Positions 45,825 through 57,918 of a stretch of DNA of 64,000 nucleotides are shown one piece after another (the first letter of the stretch is position 1; the number at the start of each line of letters is the position of its first letter). Under the pieces are notes generated by a model, which saw nothing but the letters and a program-made list of their open reading frames with translations, was not told the DNA's origin and did not search any database. The position numbers and the translations under genes were made by a program. The DNA is from Cercis canadensis. Taxonomy: Eukaryota > Streptophyta > Magnoliopsida > Fabales > Fabaceae. The stretch spans positions 159,555-223,554 of the forward strand of contig QAOA01008810.1 of NCBI GenBank assembly GCA_003255065.1, written 5' to 3'.

Positions 45825-47050
45825 GGGTAAATTATGGAAGCTAATTGTAAGGCATATATGTATAAAATTGATTAATATTATTGAAGGGAAAAACTCTTGA
45901 TGTATGGGAGAGGGAGATCTATGACTTTGTAATAGGCTAACTAGTGAAGAGAGTATCATATGGTAGTTATAAACTTTATAATAATCTCTCCTAACCCATT
46001 GTACACTTAATAGGCTTGTAGCCTCCTCTTTCATTAAGTAATGAAAGTTCCTTCTTTCTTTTTACTTTTGAAAATCGGTATATCACTATATATTTGAGAA
46101 TTTTAGAAGCAAAAGAAAAGAAAGGTTCATAAAAGGAAGGGAAAAAAAAACAGTGGGCAAAACAACTTACATCATAGACTATATCATGTGACGAAAAATA
46201 AGAAACTTGTTGAACTCAAATTACTAAATAGTATTTGACCATAGTAAAGATTAGTGAATGGGAATTTGGGTCAGATGACTTCTTGACGTAACAAAACATA
46301 GATAATAAAGGGCAAAAAGAAGTTCCTCTCAATGGCCTCCCTATGTTGTCTCAAGCCTCAAACATAGGCCAAAAACACAGTTAGAAATAGATTGCCCTTT
46401 GAAGCTTGGAAATTTGGAAGTCCAACAAGCTTATTATTTAATCAGTTAGAAATAGATCTACTTTAATCCCTGAGTAGTGATTATACATTTCTTCTACATT
46501 TGCATACATAGTAACATTTAAGTCTTATTGAACCTACAAGCATAGTCCACAAGAGACAATTATTATTATGTCATTCAAACCGCAAATAATTTTAGGCCAA
46601 TCACTCAAAAAAAAAAATTAAGTAAATCATAATTATTGTTAAATTTTAAAAAAAAATTCTTCACTGATTAATGGTAATCATAATTGTGTTTTTGAATAGT
46701 CATAGCATACTCGTCAATAGTAATCCTATCTATGCAGTGGTCATCAATGAGAAAAAAAATTAAAAATTTAACAATAATTGTGACCTACCTATTTTTTTAA
46801 TAACTCACTTAAAATTATTTGTGATTTAAATTACTTAATAATAAGTATTTCAAAATATTATGATTTTAAAAGTTTAAGGTTTAGGGTTTCAAAGGGCATC
46901 CCAATTTAAATCTCTGGTTTCTCTTATTCCCCCATCTGAGCCTATACTAAAACAGTAAAACATGTACTAGATTGGATTGTTTTTTTATTTTTTCTTGGTA
47001 CTTGATGGGTTGAATCATCAACATAAACATGGATACGCCCAATTATTTGT
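45825..47050. other. trihelix 3' UTR and spacer to CITRX
   Basis: AT-rich; two loosely related inverted stretches around 46600-46820 (TTAAATTTT-containing words with TAATCATAATTG) hint at an old element, not defined well enough to call. Confidence 0.4.
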
Positions 47051-47056
47051 GGCCCA
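47051..47056 (+). promoter_or_regulatory. site II-type GGCCCA element of CITRX
   Basis: GGCCCA 168 bp before the CITRX ATG matches TCP-bound site II elements, common in plant housekeeping and organelle-related genes. Inferred from the word and position only. Confidence 0.4.
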
Positions 47057-47223
47057 GTCCAGGCCAGGATATTGACAGAAGAAATCACCTCTCATTGATT
47101 CCCTCTATGGATCTTCCAAATTAAAAAAAAATCTGTCTTTGAATTCTGAAAGTTTTGTAATGTGGATGGATATCCTAAACCCCTGAAGAAACCCCTTCTA
47201 CCTCTCTCTCCCCCAATAGTGCA

Positions 47224-50200
47224 ATGGCAGTGACACTTCTCCATTCCCATGCACCACCTACTCAGAGCATACCCAAGTTCCCACCTTTTTCCACCTTCAG
47301 TTGCAGGCCCCTTTGCATTTCTCTAGCTCATCCCTCTTCTATAACCCACAAACGTTATCCCCTCTTCACTACCACCAACCCCAACAATTCACCTCTTTCA
47401 CTCTCCACAGTGCCCAGAAAGTTGCTGTGCAAACCACCTCAAGGAAAACATGTCGGAGAAGACTATCTTGTGGTATGAAATAGCTCGACTTTTATCGTAT
47501 TATTACAAGCTAGCCGCACTAATTTACAGTTTCTCTGCTTTTTGTTTACTGATTTTAGTTTTGCATTTGTGGGTCGGTTTTGTTTGCTTGATTTGCATTT
47601 TTGTTTGCTTATGAGATCTTAGGAGAGATAAAGATGTAAATTTTGTGATTATATGTGGACTATCACAATTTTTTTTTTCTGTTTTTGAACGATTTTCGAC
47701 CACTTAATCACTACAAGACCATTTGGTGAATTTCTCAGCTAATTTTTTTTTTCTTTTTGTTTCTTTTCAATTTTCTACCGTCAAAAAGGGAAACATGAAG
47801 AAAGACTCTTTTGCTTTGTGTGTGTGTGTTGGTTTTCCATGGTATTTCCTACTTTCTTTTTCTTTTTTTTAAAGAAACAAAAATGAAATTTGTGATGTAA
47901 TGCATTTGCTTGTTATTTCGGGTGCACAGAAAAAGTTGTCAGCTCAGGAAGTCCAGGAACTAGTGAGAGGAGAAAGAAATGTGCCTCTTATTATTGATTT
48001 CTTTGCAACTTGGTGCGGACCTTGTATCTTAATGGCTCAAGAGCTTGAAATGGTATGTGTCCTTGATTGATGCAAGAAATTTTTAAATTTACAACATTTT
48101 GTCTACGATGATGTTTTTGCATTGGTTTATCCTTGGATGATATGGATTTCAAACAAGCAAAGGTACACTTCTGTTTTTACTACAAGAAGGAAGGAGAGAC
48201 AGAACTTTTGAAATGACCATTATGAGTCTTTAACCATTTTATAAATTCTTAAAAAAAATGTAAAACTTAGTGCTATCAGATAGTTAGAATTCTCTATAAC
48301 ATTTTTGACAATAATTTACCTAAGACACTCCTTTTGTATACTTGGAAAGTCAATTATAAAGAAAATTTGTGCTAGCTTTCCTCAAAAGCTATTTGATACA
48401 AACGAAAGATATCATGGAACATGTAAACCATATGTAGGAAAGACATTTTTTCATACTCAGGATTGGTACCCAGGAGGGAGGGGGTCGGGGTCTATCACAT
48501 CTTAAACGATGGTTTGGACCTTTGGGCCACAAGGCCAAGGTCAATATAATGGAAGTTCTTAAACGTCTTGTTTTTATTCTCATTTCATATTTGAAAAGAA
48601 TTAATTTTAGGAAATTAATAGTTTAATTATTGTTTATCCAACTGGGGATTGGGTTTAAGATCTTATGCATAAGCCTTGGCCCAAAGTTAGTGGGTTCCAT
48701 TTGTTGGAGATCATGTTTTGTTAGGGGTGATTTATCAGAGAATATGGTGTGTTTGTTGCAAGTGCATTTGTTCTCGTGTCAGAATTTTCCACATATTATG
48801 GTGGGTGGCTTTCATCAAGTTGAGTGTTGAGTCTTGGTAAGCTTGGTTTCTTTATGTGGATGAGGTTGTGGTTACCTCTGTGTTGCAGATTTTAATTTGG
48901 TATGCTTGGTAGGAGAGGTGGAAGATCAGAAAGTGGAAAATGGAAAAGGATGGAAAGGTTTTCTGTTTCACTTGTTTCTGCTTGGCAGAGAAGTTGAAAA
49001 CTGGGATGATTGGAAATTGTTTTATTTAAACACTTGATATTGCATGTTCATATCATTTTTACGCCAAGATGGTATGATAATAATTTACAAAGGATAGAAT
49101 GCAGATTATGGTCCTCCTTTTCAAATCCATCCTCTTTATTCTGTTACGAGCTATCATGCAATGATTTTCATGGCTCATTTTCAACCCTCTCATTTTCAAT
49201 CTTCCCATTTTGCAATCATACCAAGCACACTCTTAATATCCCATTGGTGTGTGTCTTGTTTTGTTACATATGATTTTAGCTTGTAATCTTTGTAGTGAAG
49301 TGATTTGTTGTATTGACCATCAAATTTTGTGGCCCTTTTTAAGTTTTTGTTTTGATACTGTCTTTCATATTTGGATATATTTTCTTGATCTTTCTAGTTT
49401 ATTTATGCTGCATTTTTTTTTAGAGACGGGCGGGGGGGAGGGGGGGGAGAGATTTTTCAAGCTTGCCCAGGTTTAGTAAAGTACAAGGGTGAGGAATTTA
49501 AGTTACCTGCACACTGGACAAGGGATGGCTTTCAAGTAAGGACTTGAAACACGTGTTTTTTCCCAAATTGGAAAGGATAAAAATGCTTCAATCTGGGTCC
49601 TGTATGCAAATTTCATAATCCTGCTTACCAATTGAAAAGAATCAATAACACTCTAGAACTTATACATATTATCAATTATGTATTTTTATCAGTAGTTTTG
49701 AAACTAAGTGAACACTAGTGTGCTGTAGGTAGATTTTTCCTGCATATGCTCTTGGCATTGCAGTTGTAGACTTTTAATGCCATTGTTTTATAACTTTGAT
49801 TAAAAGCAAATAAAATTGGGAAAGTTATACGTTTCTTCCCCAAATAACCATCTAGTTTTCAGTTTCATCCTTAAACTATTTTTACTGTCAACTTGATCTC
49901 TTGATGAAAATTAATTTGCTGGCATTTTAAGAACCATAGTATTTCATTGAAGTTAGACATGTATCATTAGAGGATGAGTCATCAAAGTAATCTGTAGACA
50001 CATGGTAATCAAAAGTACTTCCATGCTGACTCTCAAGAAACTGCATAATTTGAGCAACCTTTGAACCTTCAGGATCAATGTTATTAGTTTAGGAAGTTAC
50101 CATGTTTACTGAAAATTCAGACTTGTAGAGTCTCATCCTTTAGCATTATTTGCTTGATGGGATCTTTCTGAATATAGATACAGGACATGTTATTGAAGGC

Positions 50201-51842
50201 TGTTGGAGGGAGCTTCTATATTTGTTTTCCGATGGTGATGAATCACATAACATGTTGAGAGATTTGCTCCTCCTGACATATTGCATGAGCCTTGTAGTTG
50301 GTTTACTTCTAAGTTCTAACTGCTATGCAAATCTGATGCCACTTTAGATTTGTAATTGCTTCAATGAACCTGATTTAAGCCATCATAATATGTAGAGGAT
50401 CTTTGAAGTTTGAATCCCAGAACCTGTGACCCTGTCTAATGAAGTATGATCCATATCAATCTTGTTGAACTTTTTCTTATGTTAACTGCACAATGTCATT
50501 GCATATTATTTATTGATATCTTTATATGAAAATAATGTTATAATAATCTGTTGGACACAGAAATACTTACAGGAGTTAACTGGCATCCTACTGTTTGCAT
50601 ATTAAATCTCCCTGGTTATCTTTCAAATTTGCTGGCTTGCAATGGAATTTTAAGCCCTAAGAACTACATAAAAATAATGTGTCAATGGTCGCACATCCAG
50701 AAGAGGGGGACAGGGTAGGAAGGATCTCTATTCATTATTGACATTGTAAAAAGCTTTTGTTCATATATTCTATATCATTTTAAGAGGCAATGAGTACAAC
50801 TTTAGAACCAGGACAGAAGCAAAATTATTCTACATATATTCTATTGACACAAGTGTCAGCTATAACTTGTAAAAGAATTATGAGCTAGAAGCGCTAAATT
50901 CAAGATTTTATTTCCATCATCAGATAATATACATTTAAAGAAATTAATTCATGGCACAAACTGCTATTCAGATGCATGTCAGTGAAGTTTGATTTCTTAT
51001 CTGATAACTGTGTGTCATTTTGATGCTGTGCGCACAGAAAGAAGCAGAACCAACCTATCTTCTGAATATTGCAACCAATCCAATTATAATATAGGGTTCT
51101 TGAACATGTTTCACAATTGCTTGATTTCCATTTCTTGCGAACTGCCAAATTTTTTTTTTGATTTAACTTTCTCAAAAAGCAATCATTGCATATTTTGTCT
51201 TGCATTCAGTTGGACAGCATGTTTCAGTCAGTTTCCCTTAAAATGTTTGATAGTGGTGACTAGTGAATTTGGGAGCACAGAAGTAACCTTCCATATTCAA
51301 ATTTCTACAGCTTGCAGTGGAGTATGAAAGTAATGCAATGATTGTCAAGGTTGATACAGATGACGAGTATGAATTTGCACGTGACATGCAGGTAACAAGC
51401 CAATATATGTATAAATATGTACATTCACAGACAGTCTATACAGTCCTTGAAATGACCCGTGAACTTAGTTCATTGTCCAAAAGAATATCCAATTCATGGG
51501 CACTAAATAACGAATAGATCACTAGCTCTTGCATTGCTTTGACTCCTCTAGCATGGGTCCCTAGCATAACAATTATACGTTTTGTTGTTATAACTTTCTA
51601 TTACACCCTTATAAGAACTGAAGTTATTGGCAATGGATCTAGATAAACAACATCATTGCTTTAGCTCTATGCTGAAATTTGAATGTGGCAGCTCACGGAG
51701 AACACTTGAATTTCTTATATTGCAGGTTAGAGGGCTGCCAACGCTGTTTTTTATTAGTCCTGATCCAAACAAAGACGCAATTAGAACTGAAGGACTTATT
51801 CCAATACAGATGATGCGAGATATCCTGGAGAAGGAGATGTGA
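47224..51842 (+). CDS. CITRX: thioredoxin-like CITRX / thioredoxin z, chloroplast
   Basis: Four exons: 47224-47472, 47930-48052, 51311-51391 and 51726-51842, all phase 0, giving 189 aa. Residues 1 to about 70 are a Ser/Pro/Thr-rich chloroplast transit peptide lacking acidic residues. The thioredoxin fold follows, with active site WCGPC at 111-115, DTDDEYEFARDM, the cis-Pro loop GLPTLFF and an EGLIPIQMM end. In Arabidopsis TRX z (also called TRX p) is part of the plastid-encoded RNA polymerase complex and is needed for plastid gene expression; the tomato CITRX was first found as a partner of the Cf-9 receptor. The mature part closely matches these, so the call is firm. Intron 2 is unusually long (3.26 kb). 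Confidence 0.95.
48053..51310 (+). other. 3.26-kb intron 2 of CITRX
   Basis: Splits the thioredoxin domain between LEM and LAVEYE. T-rich, with a G-run patch at 49425-49450. No nested gene or clear transposon was recognised inside. Confidence 0.85.
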
Positions 51843-52585
51843 AAGAGTGGAGAGTAGTGATTTACCTGAATCACCTGACAGAGTAGGGGGCCCTGACATT
51901 TGTTGCCTGGTATCATGGTAGCCTCTCCGCAACATATGTGATGTGCGAATCAATCATATGATTTTGGCTTTTGAAGGTTAAAATGTATGATATCTTTCTG
52001 TAAGCCTTAATCTCAACAATTTTGTAGTCACATGATCTCAAATGTCGACATTTTAACGCAATCCTATTTGTACATTATATCCATTAATGTTTATAGTTAT
52101 TGAAGTTTGAAAATGAGTTTCTCTTTGTCTGGTAGGTGGTGAGTTAAGGTTATATGCGTAGAATTTCTTATCATGTCACCTTGCCAACCATGTTTTGAGT
52201 TGCATTTGAAAGTGACAAATATTGTTAACATCCATGAATCAAAAGAAAGACAAGAAAACATGTTTCATCTTGAAGGAGGCTTACATGTAATTTCCTGGAA
52301 AGTCTTCATTAGTTGTCGAATGTGCCGGCTACATTAAACAACTTCATTGTAGCATGGAAGGACAAAGCATCCTCCCTGTTCCATGACCCTTTATTCAAAG
52401 TTCGTGGTTCAATGTATTAAAAGTAAAAGCAACCAGTAAGGATTTTACTGGAAGACTTTATTTGAAATAAATTCTTCAAGAATTGATTCGTATAGGGAAA
52501 ATTGATTCGACAAACAATAGTTTCTCCAAGAAGCTAACTTCAGTAGTTTTTTCTTAAACTTATGGTACACACTTTAAAAACAATC
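51843..52585. other. CITRX 3' UTR and spacer
   Basis: The first 200-300 bases are 3' UTR-like. No other feature. Confidence 0.45.
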
Positions 52586-52930
52586 AAAAGGGATATCATT
52601 ACTCTATTGTCCCTGTTGAGGGAGTTTTAATGGGATTCATGTCTTGAAATTAGTGTCATTGAGAAGATCTCAAAAAATTGAGTCATCCAATATGAGTCAA
52701 AACAATTTATTACCTGTAAAATACATAAGCAAATCGATGCAAGAAAAATGTCAGATTAAAATAATCAATAATAGTGATTTTTTTTTTACACAATTAAACT
52801 CAAACTTTATCAAATGTTTAGGAATCTAACCCATATTTTATAACTCGATTTTTTGATATATTCGCTGCGATACTAATTTCAGAATGTAAATCTCGCTAAA
52901 ATCCGATGGAATAGCACTATCCCCTTGGAT
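52586..52930. mobile_element. ~345-bp MITE (family B, copy 2)
   Basis: The left arm holds GGGATATCATTAC, TTAGTGTCATTGAGAAGATC, TCAAAAAATTGAG; the reversed right arm holds TATCCAAGGGGATAGTGC, TTAGTATCGCAGCGAATAT, TCAAAAAATCGAG. Same structure as 17216-17581. Confidence 0.72.
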
Positions 52931-53980
52931 AGCTTAGGAATCACCAAACAATAAATAAAGAAGTTTGGCATTAATTGTACATTGACTTCATCTAACGTTA
53001 AGTCGGTGTCACTCTTTTTCTTACCATGAAAGCCTCAGAGAGATACTATGTCCTCTAAATAAGATTAACCTCATCAAATGTGTTTAGATGATTCGATCAA
53101 TAGCAAGAAATTCCCTTAATTATATATCTGATTGTTGATTGTTTATCTAACCAAGTTTAAAGAGCTCTCTTGGAAAACTGCAAAGGTAATTAAAATATAT
53201 AAGAATGTTAAAATGTTTTTGTATGATATCGATGTTAATATAATTATATGCTAATATTTCTAAATAAGCAAGTGTGACCTTTCTGCAAATACATTTCCTT
53301 TAGTTCCAATTCTTTCAATTACACTCCTAATCTAATAATCTTCACACAAAATCCTAGCAAATAAAGATTGTTAAAATAATTTTAGGTTCAAATTTTTATG
53401 TCNNNNNNNNNNNTAAAAAAAAAAAAAAAACAACGAAAATAGAGCAATTGAAAATTTGTGATGTAATATGCTATACATTTAATTAATACATGAAAAATAA
53501 GTGAAAAGTAAGAGATGAATAATACTGATATGTATCATATTTTTACTTTAAACCAACTTGTTGTTTTCTTTTTCTGGTATTGTGATAAAGAGGTGGCCAG
53601 ATGAACTTACATTGCATGCATCTGGACTAATCTAATTTTCTTGCCTAATCTATGGCAGGTAGGACTACGGAATTCGAAAGGTCTGATCAGGCTTCTAGAA
53701 ATAGTTCCTGATAGGAATGTTTCTATCTTACACATGTGAGACCTGATATCCTAAGATATATTTTTTTAATAATCCAGGAATTAGGGTCTAATATAAATTT
53801 TTGGATGGAGGTAAATTTATCAAACTTGAGGCGAGTCATTTTTACTCTATTGGTTTTATTGTTAAAGCACTCATATTTGTAACTTTATGTGGAAGAGCAC
53901 TTTGTGACTCTCATTTTGTCAATGAAAGGTCTCAAATTTCATATACTCTTTTTGAGAGAAAAGTCTTGTAATTAATTGAT
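52931..53980. other. AT-rich spacer with an 11-N gap
   Basis: 53403-53413 is a run of N followed by about 17 A. The rest is unremarkable; 53600-53730 is less AT-rich but has no ORF. Confidence 0.4.
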
Positions 53981-54053
53981 CTACAATCAAGTTAGCTGAC
54001 ATCCTAAGAGTTTTANCTACAATCAAATTAGCTGACATAATTATTATAGTTTT
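53981..54053. repeat. ~36-bp direct duplication across N at 54016
   Basis: CTACAATCAAGTTAGCTGAC before the N and CTACAATCAAATTAGCTGAC just after it. The arrangement matches the other single-N joins, though with more differences. Confidence 0.65.
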
Positions 54054-54165
54054 ACATATTAAATTTGAGTTATATTATGTCAAATTATTATAGTATAATT
54101 GACATAATTTAAATTTTATTGAATTTATTAAAAAAAATTTATACCTTAAATATAAATTTAATAAA

Positions 54166-54344
54166 TTTTTTTTTTTTTGGTTACCCACCAATGTCTGGGC
54201 TTTACCCGACTAATCCGGTTTCGAGCAGGGAAGGACCACAAGGGCGGTAAAGCTCTTCCAACAGACTCAGCTACACTCTCAAGGGCTCGAACTTGAGACC
54301 TTTGATTAAGCTAGANTATCAGCTGATCTACACGCTTATTGGTT
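54166..54344 (-). mobile_element. complete tRNA-derived SINE with perfect 12-bp TSD
   Basis: Read on the minus strand: head AACCAATAAGCGTGTAGATC, a B-box-like AAGTTCGAGCCC, a body containing GTAGCTGAGTCTGTTGGAAG and CTCGAAACCGGATTAGTCGG, the end TGGGTAACC, then 13 A. The direct repeat AAATTTAATAAA flanks it exactly at 54154-54165 and 54345-54356. A poly(A) tail, pol III box and perfect target duplication together define a SINE. One N at 54316 lies inside. Confidence 0.8.
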
Positions 54345-54356
54345 AAATTTAATAAA

Positions 54357-54944
54357 ATTTAAATTATATTAACTACATTACTATAATACAATTTAGAGCA
54401 AAATTATGTAAAAAAAAACTACTTAATCCTTATATATAATTAATTTAGAGATATTTTTTTAAAAGTGTACTTATCAAAATTTTGTATACTTGCTCTCTTA
54501 TTTCTTTTTTTTTTTATATTTTTTTTTCTCTCTCTTCATGAGTTTTTTCTTTTTTTGTTTGATCTTACTCGTACATTGCACCGTGTTATACTAGTTAACA
54601 TTATGTCTCATACGATGGTATAGAATAGAAACAGCTGGAATCAAATCCGTGACCGTGTACGTAATTACAAATCACATGCTGGTCTCTACTACTCTAGATA
54701 ATCTCCTTTTCTTTTTTTTGTGCCTAATTCAATGGCATATGCCCCAAACTTCTAGGCAGAATGTACCCGTGTAATTCTGCTCTATCATCTCTATCAGTTA
54801 TCATGAACTTCAAACATTTTCGTCCTATTTCATTTCTATTCACCTCTCCATCTTCGAACTTTACATCTCTCAACTTTCCCTCAATTGAGGTGAGGAAAAA
54901 ATGAAAGAAATAAAATTTAAAAAGATACTTAGACCAGGTCTAAA
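54357..54944. other. AT-rich spacer
   Basis: T-rich low-complexity DNA at 54490-54560. No gene recognised. Confidence 0.4.
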
Positions 54945-55330
54945 TACATCCCCTACACTTATCGGGTCATTGACTTAAATATTATAATTTGACAATAAAT
55001 TTATATATTTATCATATTTTTTAACTTAATTACTTAAATATTACAGTTTTTATAAAATTGAAAACTAAAAAAACTTCGACAATGAGAGAGCCCACCAAAC
55101 ACGCCGACTGACAGCTGGCGTGTCTACTATTGACACGCCAACTAACATATATAAAAGTATTTTTGTTATGGGTCCATCTTTTTTAACTTTGACGCCAGCA
55201 AAAAGTGGACACACTTCTGACACATCTATCTTAATCCTTCTTTCACATTTTCATTCCCTTTTAACCATTTTTTTTTTGTTTATATTAGTATAGTGAATAT
55301 GCTAGCTGTCAGTTGGCGTGTCCAGTAGTA
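54945..55330. repeat. repeat resembling the 447-bp Mutator-like MITE
   Basis: The left part (TTGACTTAAATATTATAATT, TTATATATTTATCATATTTT, TTAACTTAATTACTTAAATA) parallels the TIR at 15609. The inside has CTGACAGCTGGCGTGTC (55108), TTGACACGCCAAC (55130) and GCTGTCAGTTGGCGTGTC (about 55305): direct and inverted copies of one GC-richer word. The right TIR is not recognisable. Confidence 0.45.
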
Positions 55331-55743
55331 ATTTACTTTTTAATGTTTCAACATAATAAACAACTATTTTTTTTTAGTTTACATTAGATATTGAGATTAA
55401 ATTAATCTAATATTGTTTTTGGCCTTACTAATATTGTTATATTTAATTTATTTTTCAATTTTACTCTTAAGAGATTAAAAAAGTACAACCTCTTATAATA
55501 AGTGTAAATCAATTAATCACAATATTCTCATCGCAAAAAGAAAATGTTGTGTTCAAAGCACAGGTTTAGTAAGTTAGGGTTTCGCACTTGTTCCTAGATT
55601 AAAAAGAAAAATTAAAACCAACCACTCGATACAATTCAATACAATGTATCTTCCATTTTCCATAGTCGTCAACTAAATACAAGGAATCTTTTTTCTCACT
55701 TTTTTTTTCTTCTTTATTTTCGGGTTTTACAATTTGCTATCCN

Positions 55744-55778
<35 letters not shown>

Positions 55779-55908
55779 ACCAAGCCCAGAAACGAATCAA
55801 TCCAAATTACTACAGAGTACAGACGAAGCTAATCAAAACAAACCGATCCAAATCTTCCACTTGCAATTGCAAAATCCAAAATGTGTCATTATAATCTCCC
55901 TCTACCGG
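55331..55908. other. spacer before ARGOS-like gene, includes N and poly(A)
   Basis: An N at 55743 is followed by about 33 A; the part after it should include the 3' UTR of the minus-strand ARGOS-like gene. Confidence 0.45.
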
Positions 55909-56103
55909 TTAAAGGACAACGTTTCCAACAGCCTGAGAAGGTGAGAAAGCCAATAACATAAGCGCCGCCATGATCCCCACCGGAAAGAACAGAAGCACCA
56001 ACGGCGGCGGCGGCAGCGGCGGCAATATCAACGGCAAAAACACCATCGACACCGCCAGAGCCACCAGTACCAGAATAGAACCTAAGCTGAAACACCGTAC
56101 CAT
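55909..56103 (-). CDS. ARGOS / organ-size-related (OSR) protein
   Basis: A single-exon ORF of 64 aa. It has two hydrophobic helices (about residues 7-27 and 36-52) separated by the LPPLPPPPL loop that defines the OSR domain of ARGOS, ARL and OSR1/2; after it come VLLFFPVGIMAALMLLAF and a short tail. OSR proteins sit in the ER membrane, promote organ growth and, for ARGOS, reduce ethylene sensitivity. The N-terminal extension of classic ARGOS is missing; the in-frame stop 51 bases upstream of the ATG shows that it is not encoded here, so it is a short OSR2-like form. The ATG context is strong (A at -3, G at +4). The paralogue cannot be told. Confidence 0.85.
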   Translation of the reverse strand: MVRCFSLGSILVLVALAVSMVFLPLILPPLPPPPLVLLFFPVGIMAALMLLAFSPSQAVGNVVL

Positions 56104-56144
56104 GTTCTTCTTGTTCTTGTTCCCCTCGTCCCCTTCACTACCAT
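56082..56144 (-). CDS. upstream ORF overlapping the ARGOS-like start
   Basis: 20 codons, from ATG at 56144 to TAG at 56084-56082, in the frame one off from the main ORF, ending 22 bases past the main ATG. Context AACATGG is as strong as the main one. If transcription starts near 56270, as the TATA-like box suggests, this is the first AUG in the leader. The peptide is Arg/Thr-rich (KGTRGTRTRRT). An overlapping uORF usually lowers translation of the main ORF. Confidence 0.55.
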   Translation of the reverse strand: MVVKGTRGTRTRRTWYGVSA

Positions 56145-56299
56145 GTTCCTCTCAACCACCGCCGTCAATGGTGGCCGCCTCCGATCCCGGCGAACCAAGC
56201 TCCGATTGGAAAATGGGCTTGTTCTCTTTGAATTCGCTTTCGAAGCTGCGCGTGTGTGTTTGGTTGGGTTTTGGGAGGAAAGAAGGGGGTGCGAGGGGG

Positions 56300-56307
56300 A
56301 ATTTATA
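56300..56307 (-). promoter_or_regulatory. TATA box of ARGOS-like gene
   Basis: TATAAATT on the minus strand, about 200 bp before the ARGOS-like ATG and preceded by GC-richer DNA. Predicts a leader of about 165 bases. Confidence 0.6.
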
Positions 56308-56319
56308 GCATGCAACGTG

Positions 56320-56724
56320 CGTGGCGTGACCGCAGCCGTTGATAAAATGGGTCCGCATCTGTGGGACCCAAGGGGTCTGGTAACTAATATATTTAACTTT
56401 TAAAATATTAATTTAATTTAGTCGGGAAATCCGGTTTAGTGTACCGGTCCGGATTAGCAGAATCAAAGCAGCAGATCCCAATATATATTCAGTTGATAAG
56501 TCTCCAACAACTGTCATAAACTAATTTTGATAATTTATTTCGAAAAAGAAAAGAAAAAAAATGTACCTTTTTCTCAACTTGGTTTTGTTTTCCCCTTAAG
56601 GAATTTGATAGTGTCATCAACTTGGAACAAGTTGTAGTACTTTATTTTTGTCGTGTAATTGGGATTTTATCTTTATATTTTCAATAATTTTTCTATGTAT
56701 ATGATCAAAGAATATGGTATATTA
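56320..56724. other. ARGOS-like promoter and spacer
   Basis: The first 150 bases upstream of the TATA box are relatively GC-rich (GTGGGACCCAAGG), then AT-rich. No further gene. Confidence 0.4.
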
Positions 56725-56810
56725 AATAACTTGTAACTGAACGATACTGTCTTCAGGATTTATAAATTATATGTTTGAATTTAAAATCGTAACAAAAAAT
56801 ATTAAAAAAA
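56725..56810 (+). repeat. SINE-like family D copy
   Basis: TAACTTGTAACTGAACGATA, CTGTCTTCAGGATTTATAAA, TATGTTTGAATTTAAAATCG, then an A-rich tail. Confidence 0.55.
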
Positions 56811-57918
56811 TAAGAATATGATATATGTATATTTATGTGGCAAAAGTATTGTTTAGAATGAAATTATGGGGTAAAGTATCAAAAAGATAAGTTATATATA
56901 GCAATGTATATTATCATCCTTTTTTTAAAAAAAAAAATGGATTAAACCATCTCCTTTAACTTGCATAACAACATTAATAATAAGCTTTGATCACTGCGCC
57001 TACCATATGGTTATCATTAGTGTATGTAGGTGAATAATGAAAGAAAATAAAATTTAGGTACTATTTTTAATATTTAATTTGAATAATTTTTGATAAAAAA
57101 AAAATTGAANATTAAAAAAAATTGAATAATTTGTATGAAATTTTAAATCTAGATCGATCTTCAAATCATCATGTAACAAAAAAATCGTTTATTTTTTCCT
57201 TCCTAGGATGTTTTTAGGTTTTATTTGGAATACAAGTTTTCGACCATACATTTCAACTTAAGAAATTAAAATGCAAAAGTGATAAAGTTGTATTAAATAA
57301 TTTGTTGATGAAGCTCATCTGTTAACATTATGAGAGACTTTAAGTAATACATATGTGTATGCTTCTTTAATTAATATTAATTTTTTTTTTTGTTTAGTGA
57401 TAGTATTTATAAAAAAATTTACATTGAGAATGGATCAAATTTGAATTGAGATTCAAATTATAAGTGATTAAGATGATAGGGATTTGTATCAAACAATTTC
57501 TCCAAGGTAAAAGGATTTTATTTAAAGAAGAGTTTCAAGAAGAAAAAATTATTTTGTATTTATCCAGAAAAAGATAATTTTGTAATTTTACTTTAATTAA
57601 TAAAGGTATTTTATTTTAAAAAGAGATGAGGGTATTTGATTTTGCCACATTTATGTTTTTATATATAATATAGATGGTTTTATGTTTTAAACATAAATAT
57701 TTTGCTGTTGTAAAAGAAAATAACTCTTAAAAAGAAAAAGACAAATGGTGCATTACTTGTTTTTTTGGTAAAGTGATGTGTACCTTCACCGACCAAAAGG
57801 AAAAGAAAACATTATTTTCACGAGATAAAATGAATCAGTTCCTTTAATTTGTTTTTTTTTCAATATATTTGATTATAATTCTAAATTTTAACATAAAATT
57901 CATAAGCTATGAGAATAG
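56811..57918. other. AT-rich spacer
   Basis: Contains an N at 57110 with a short duplicated A-rich word around it, and a possible minus-strand family D end near 57860-57910. No gene. Confidence 0.4.

Noticed and set aside
56152..56358. ATG-started 68-codon ORF upstream of the ARGOS-like gene
   Set aside because: Its ATG lies upstream of the predicted TATA box, so it is unlikely to be in the mRNA.
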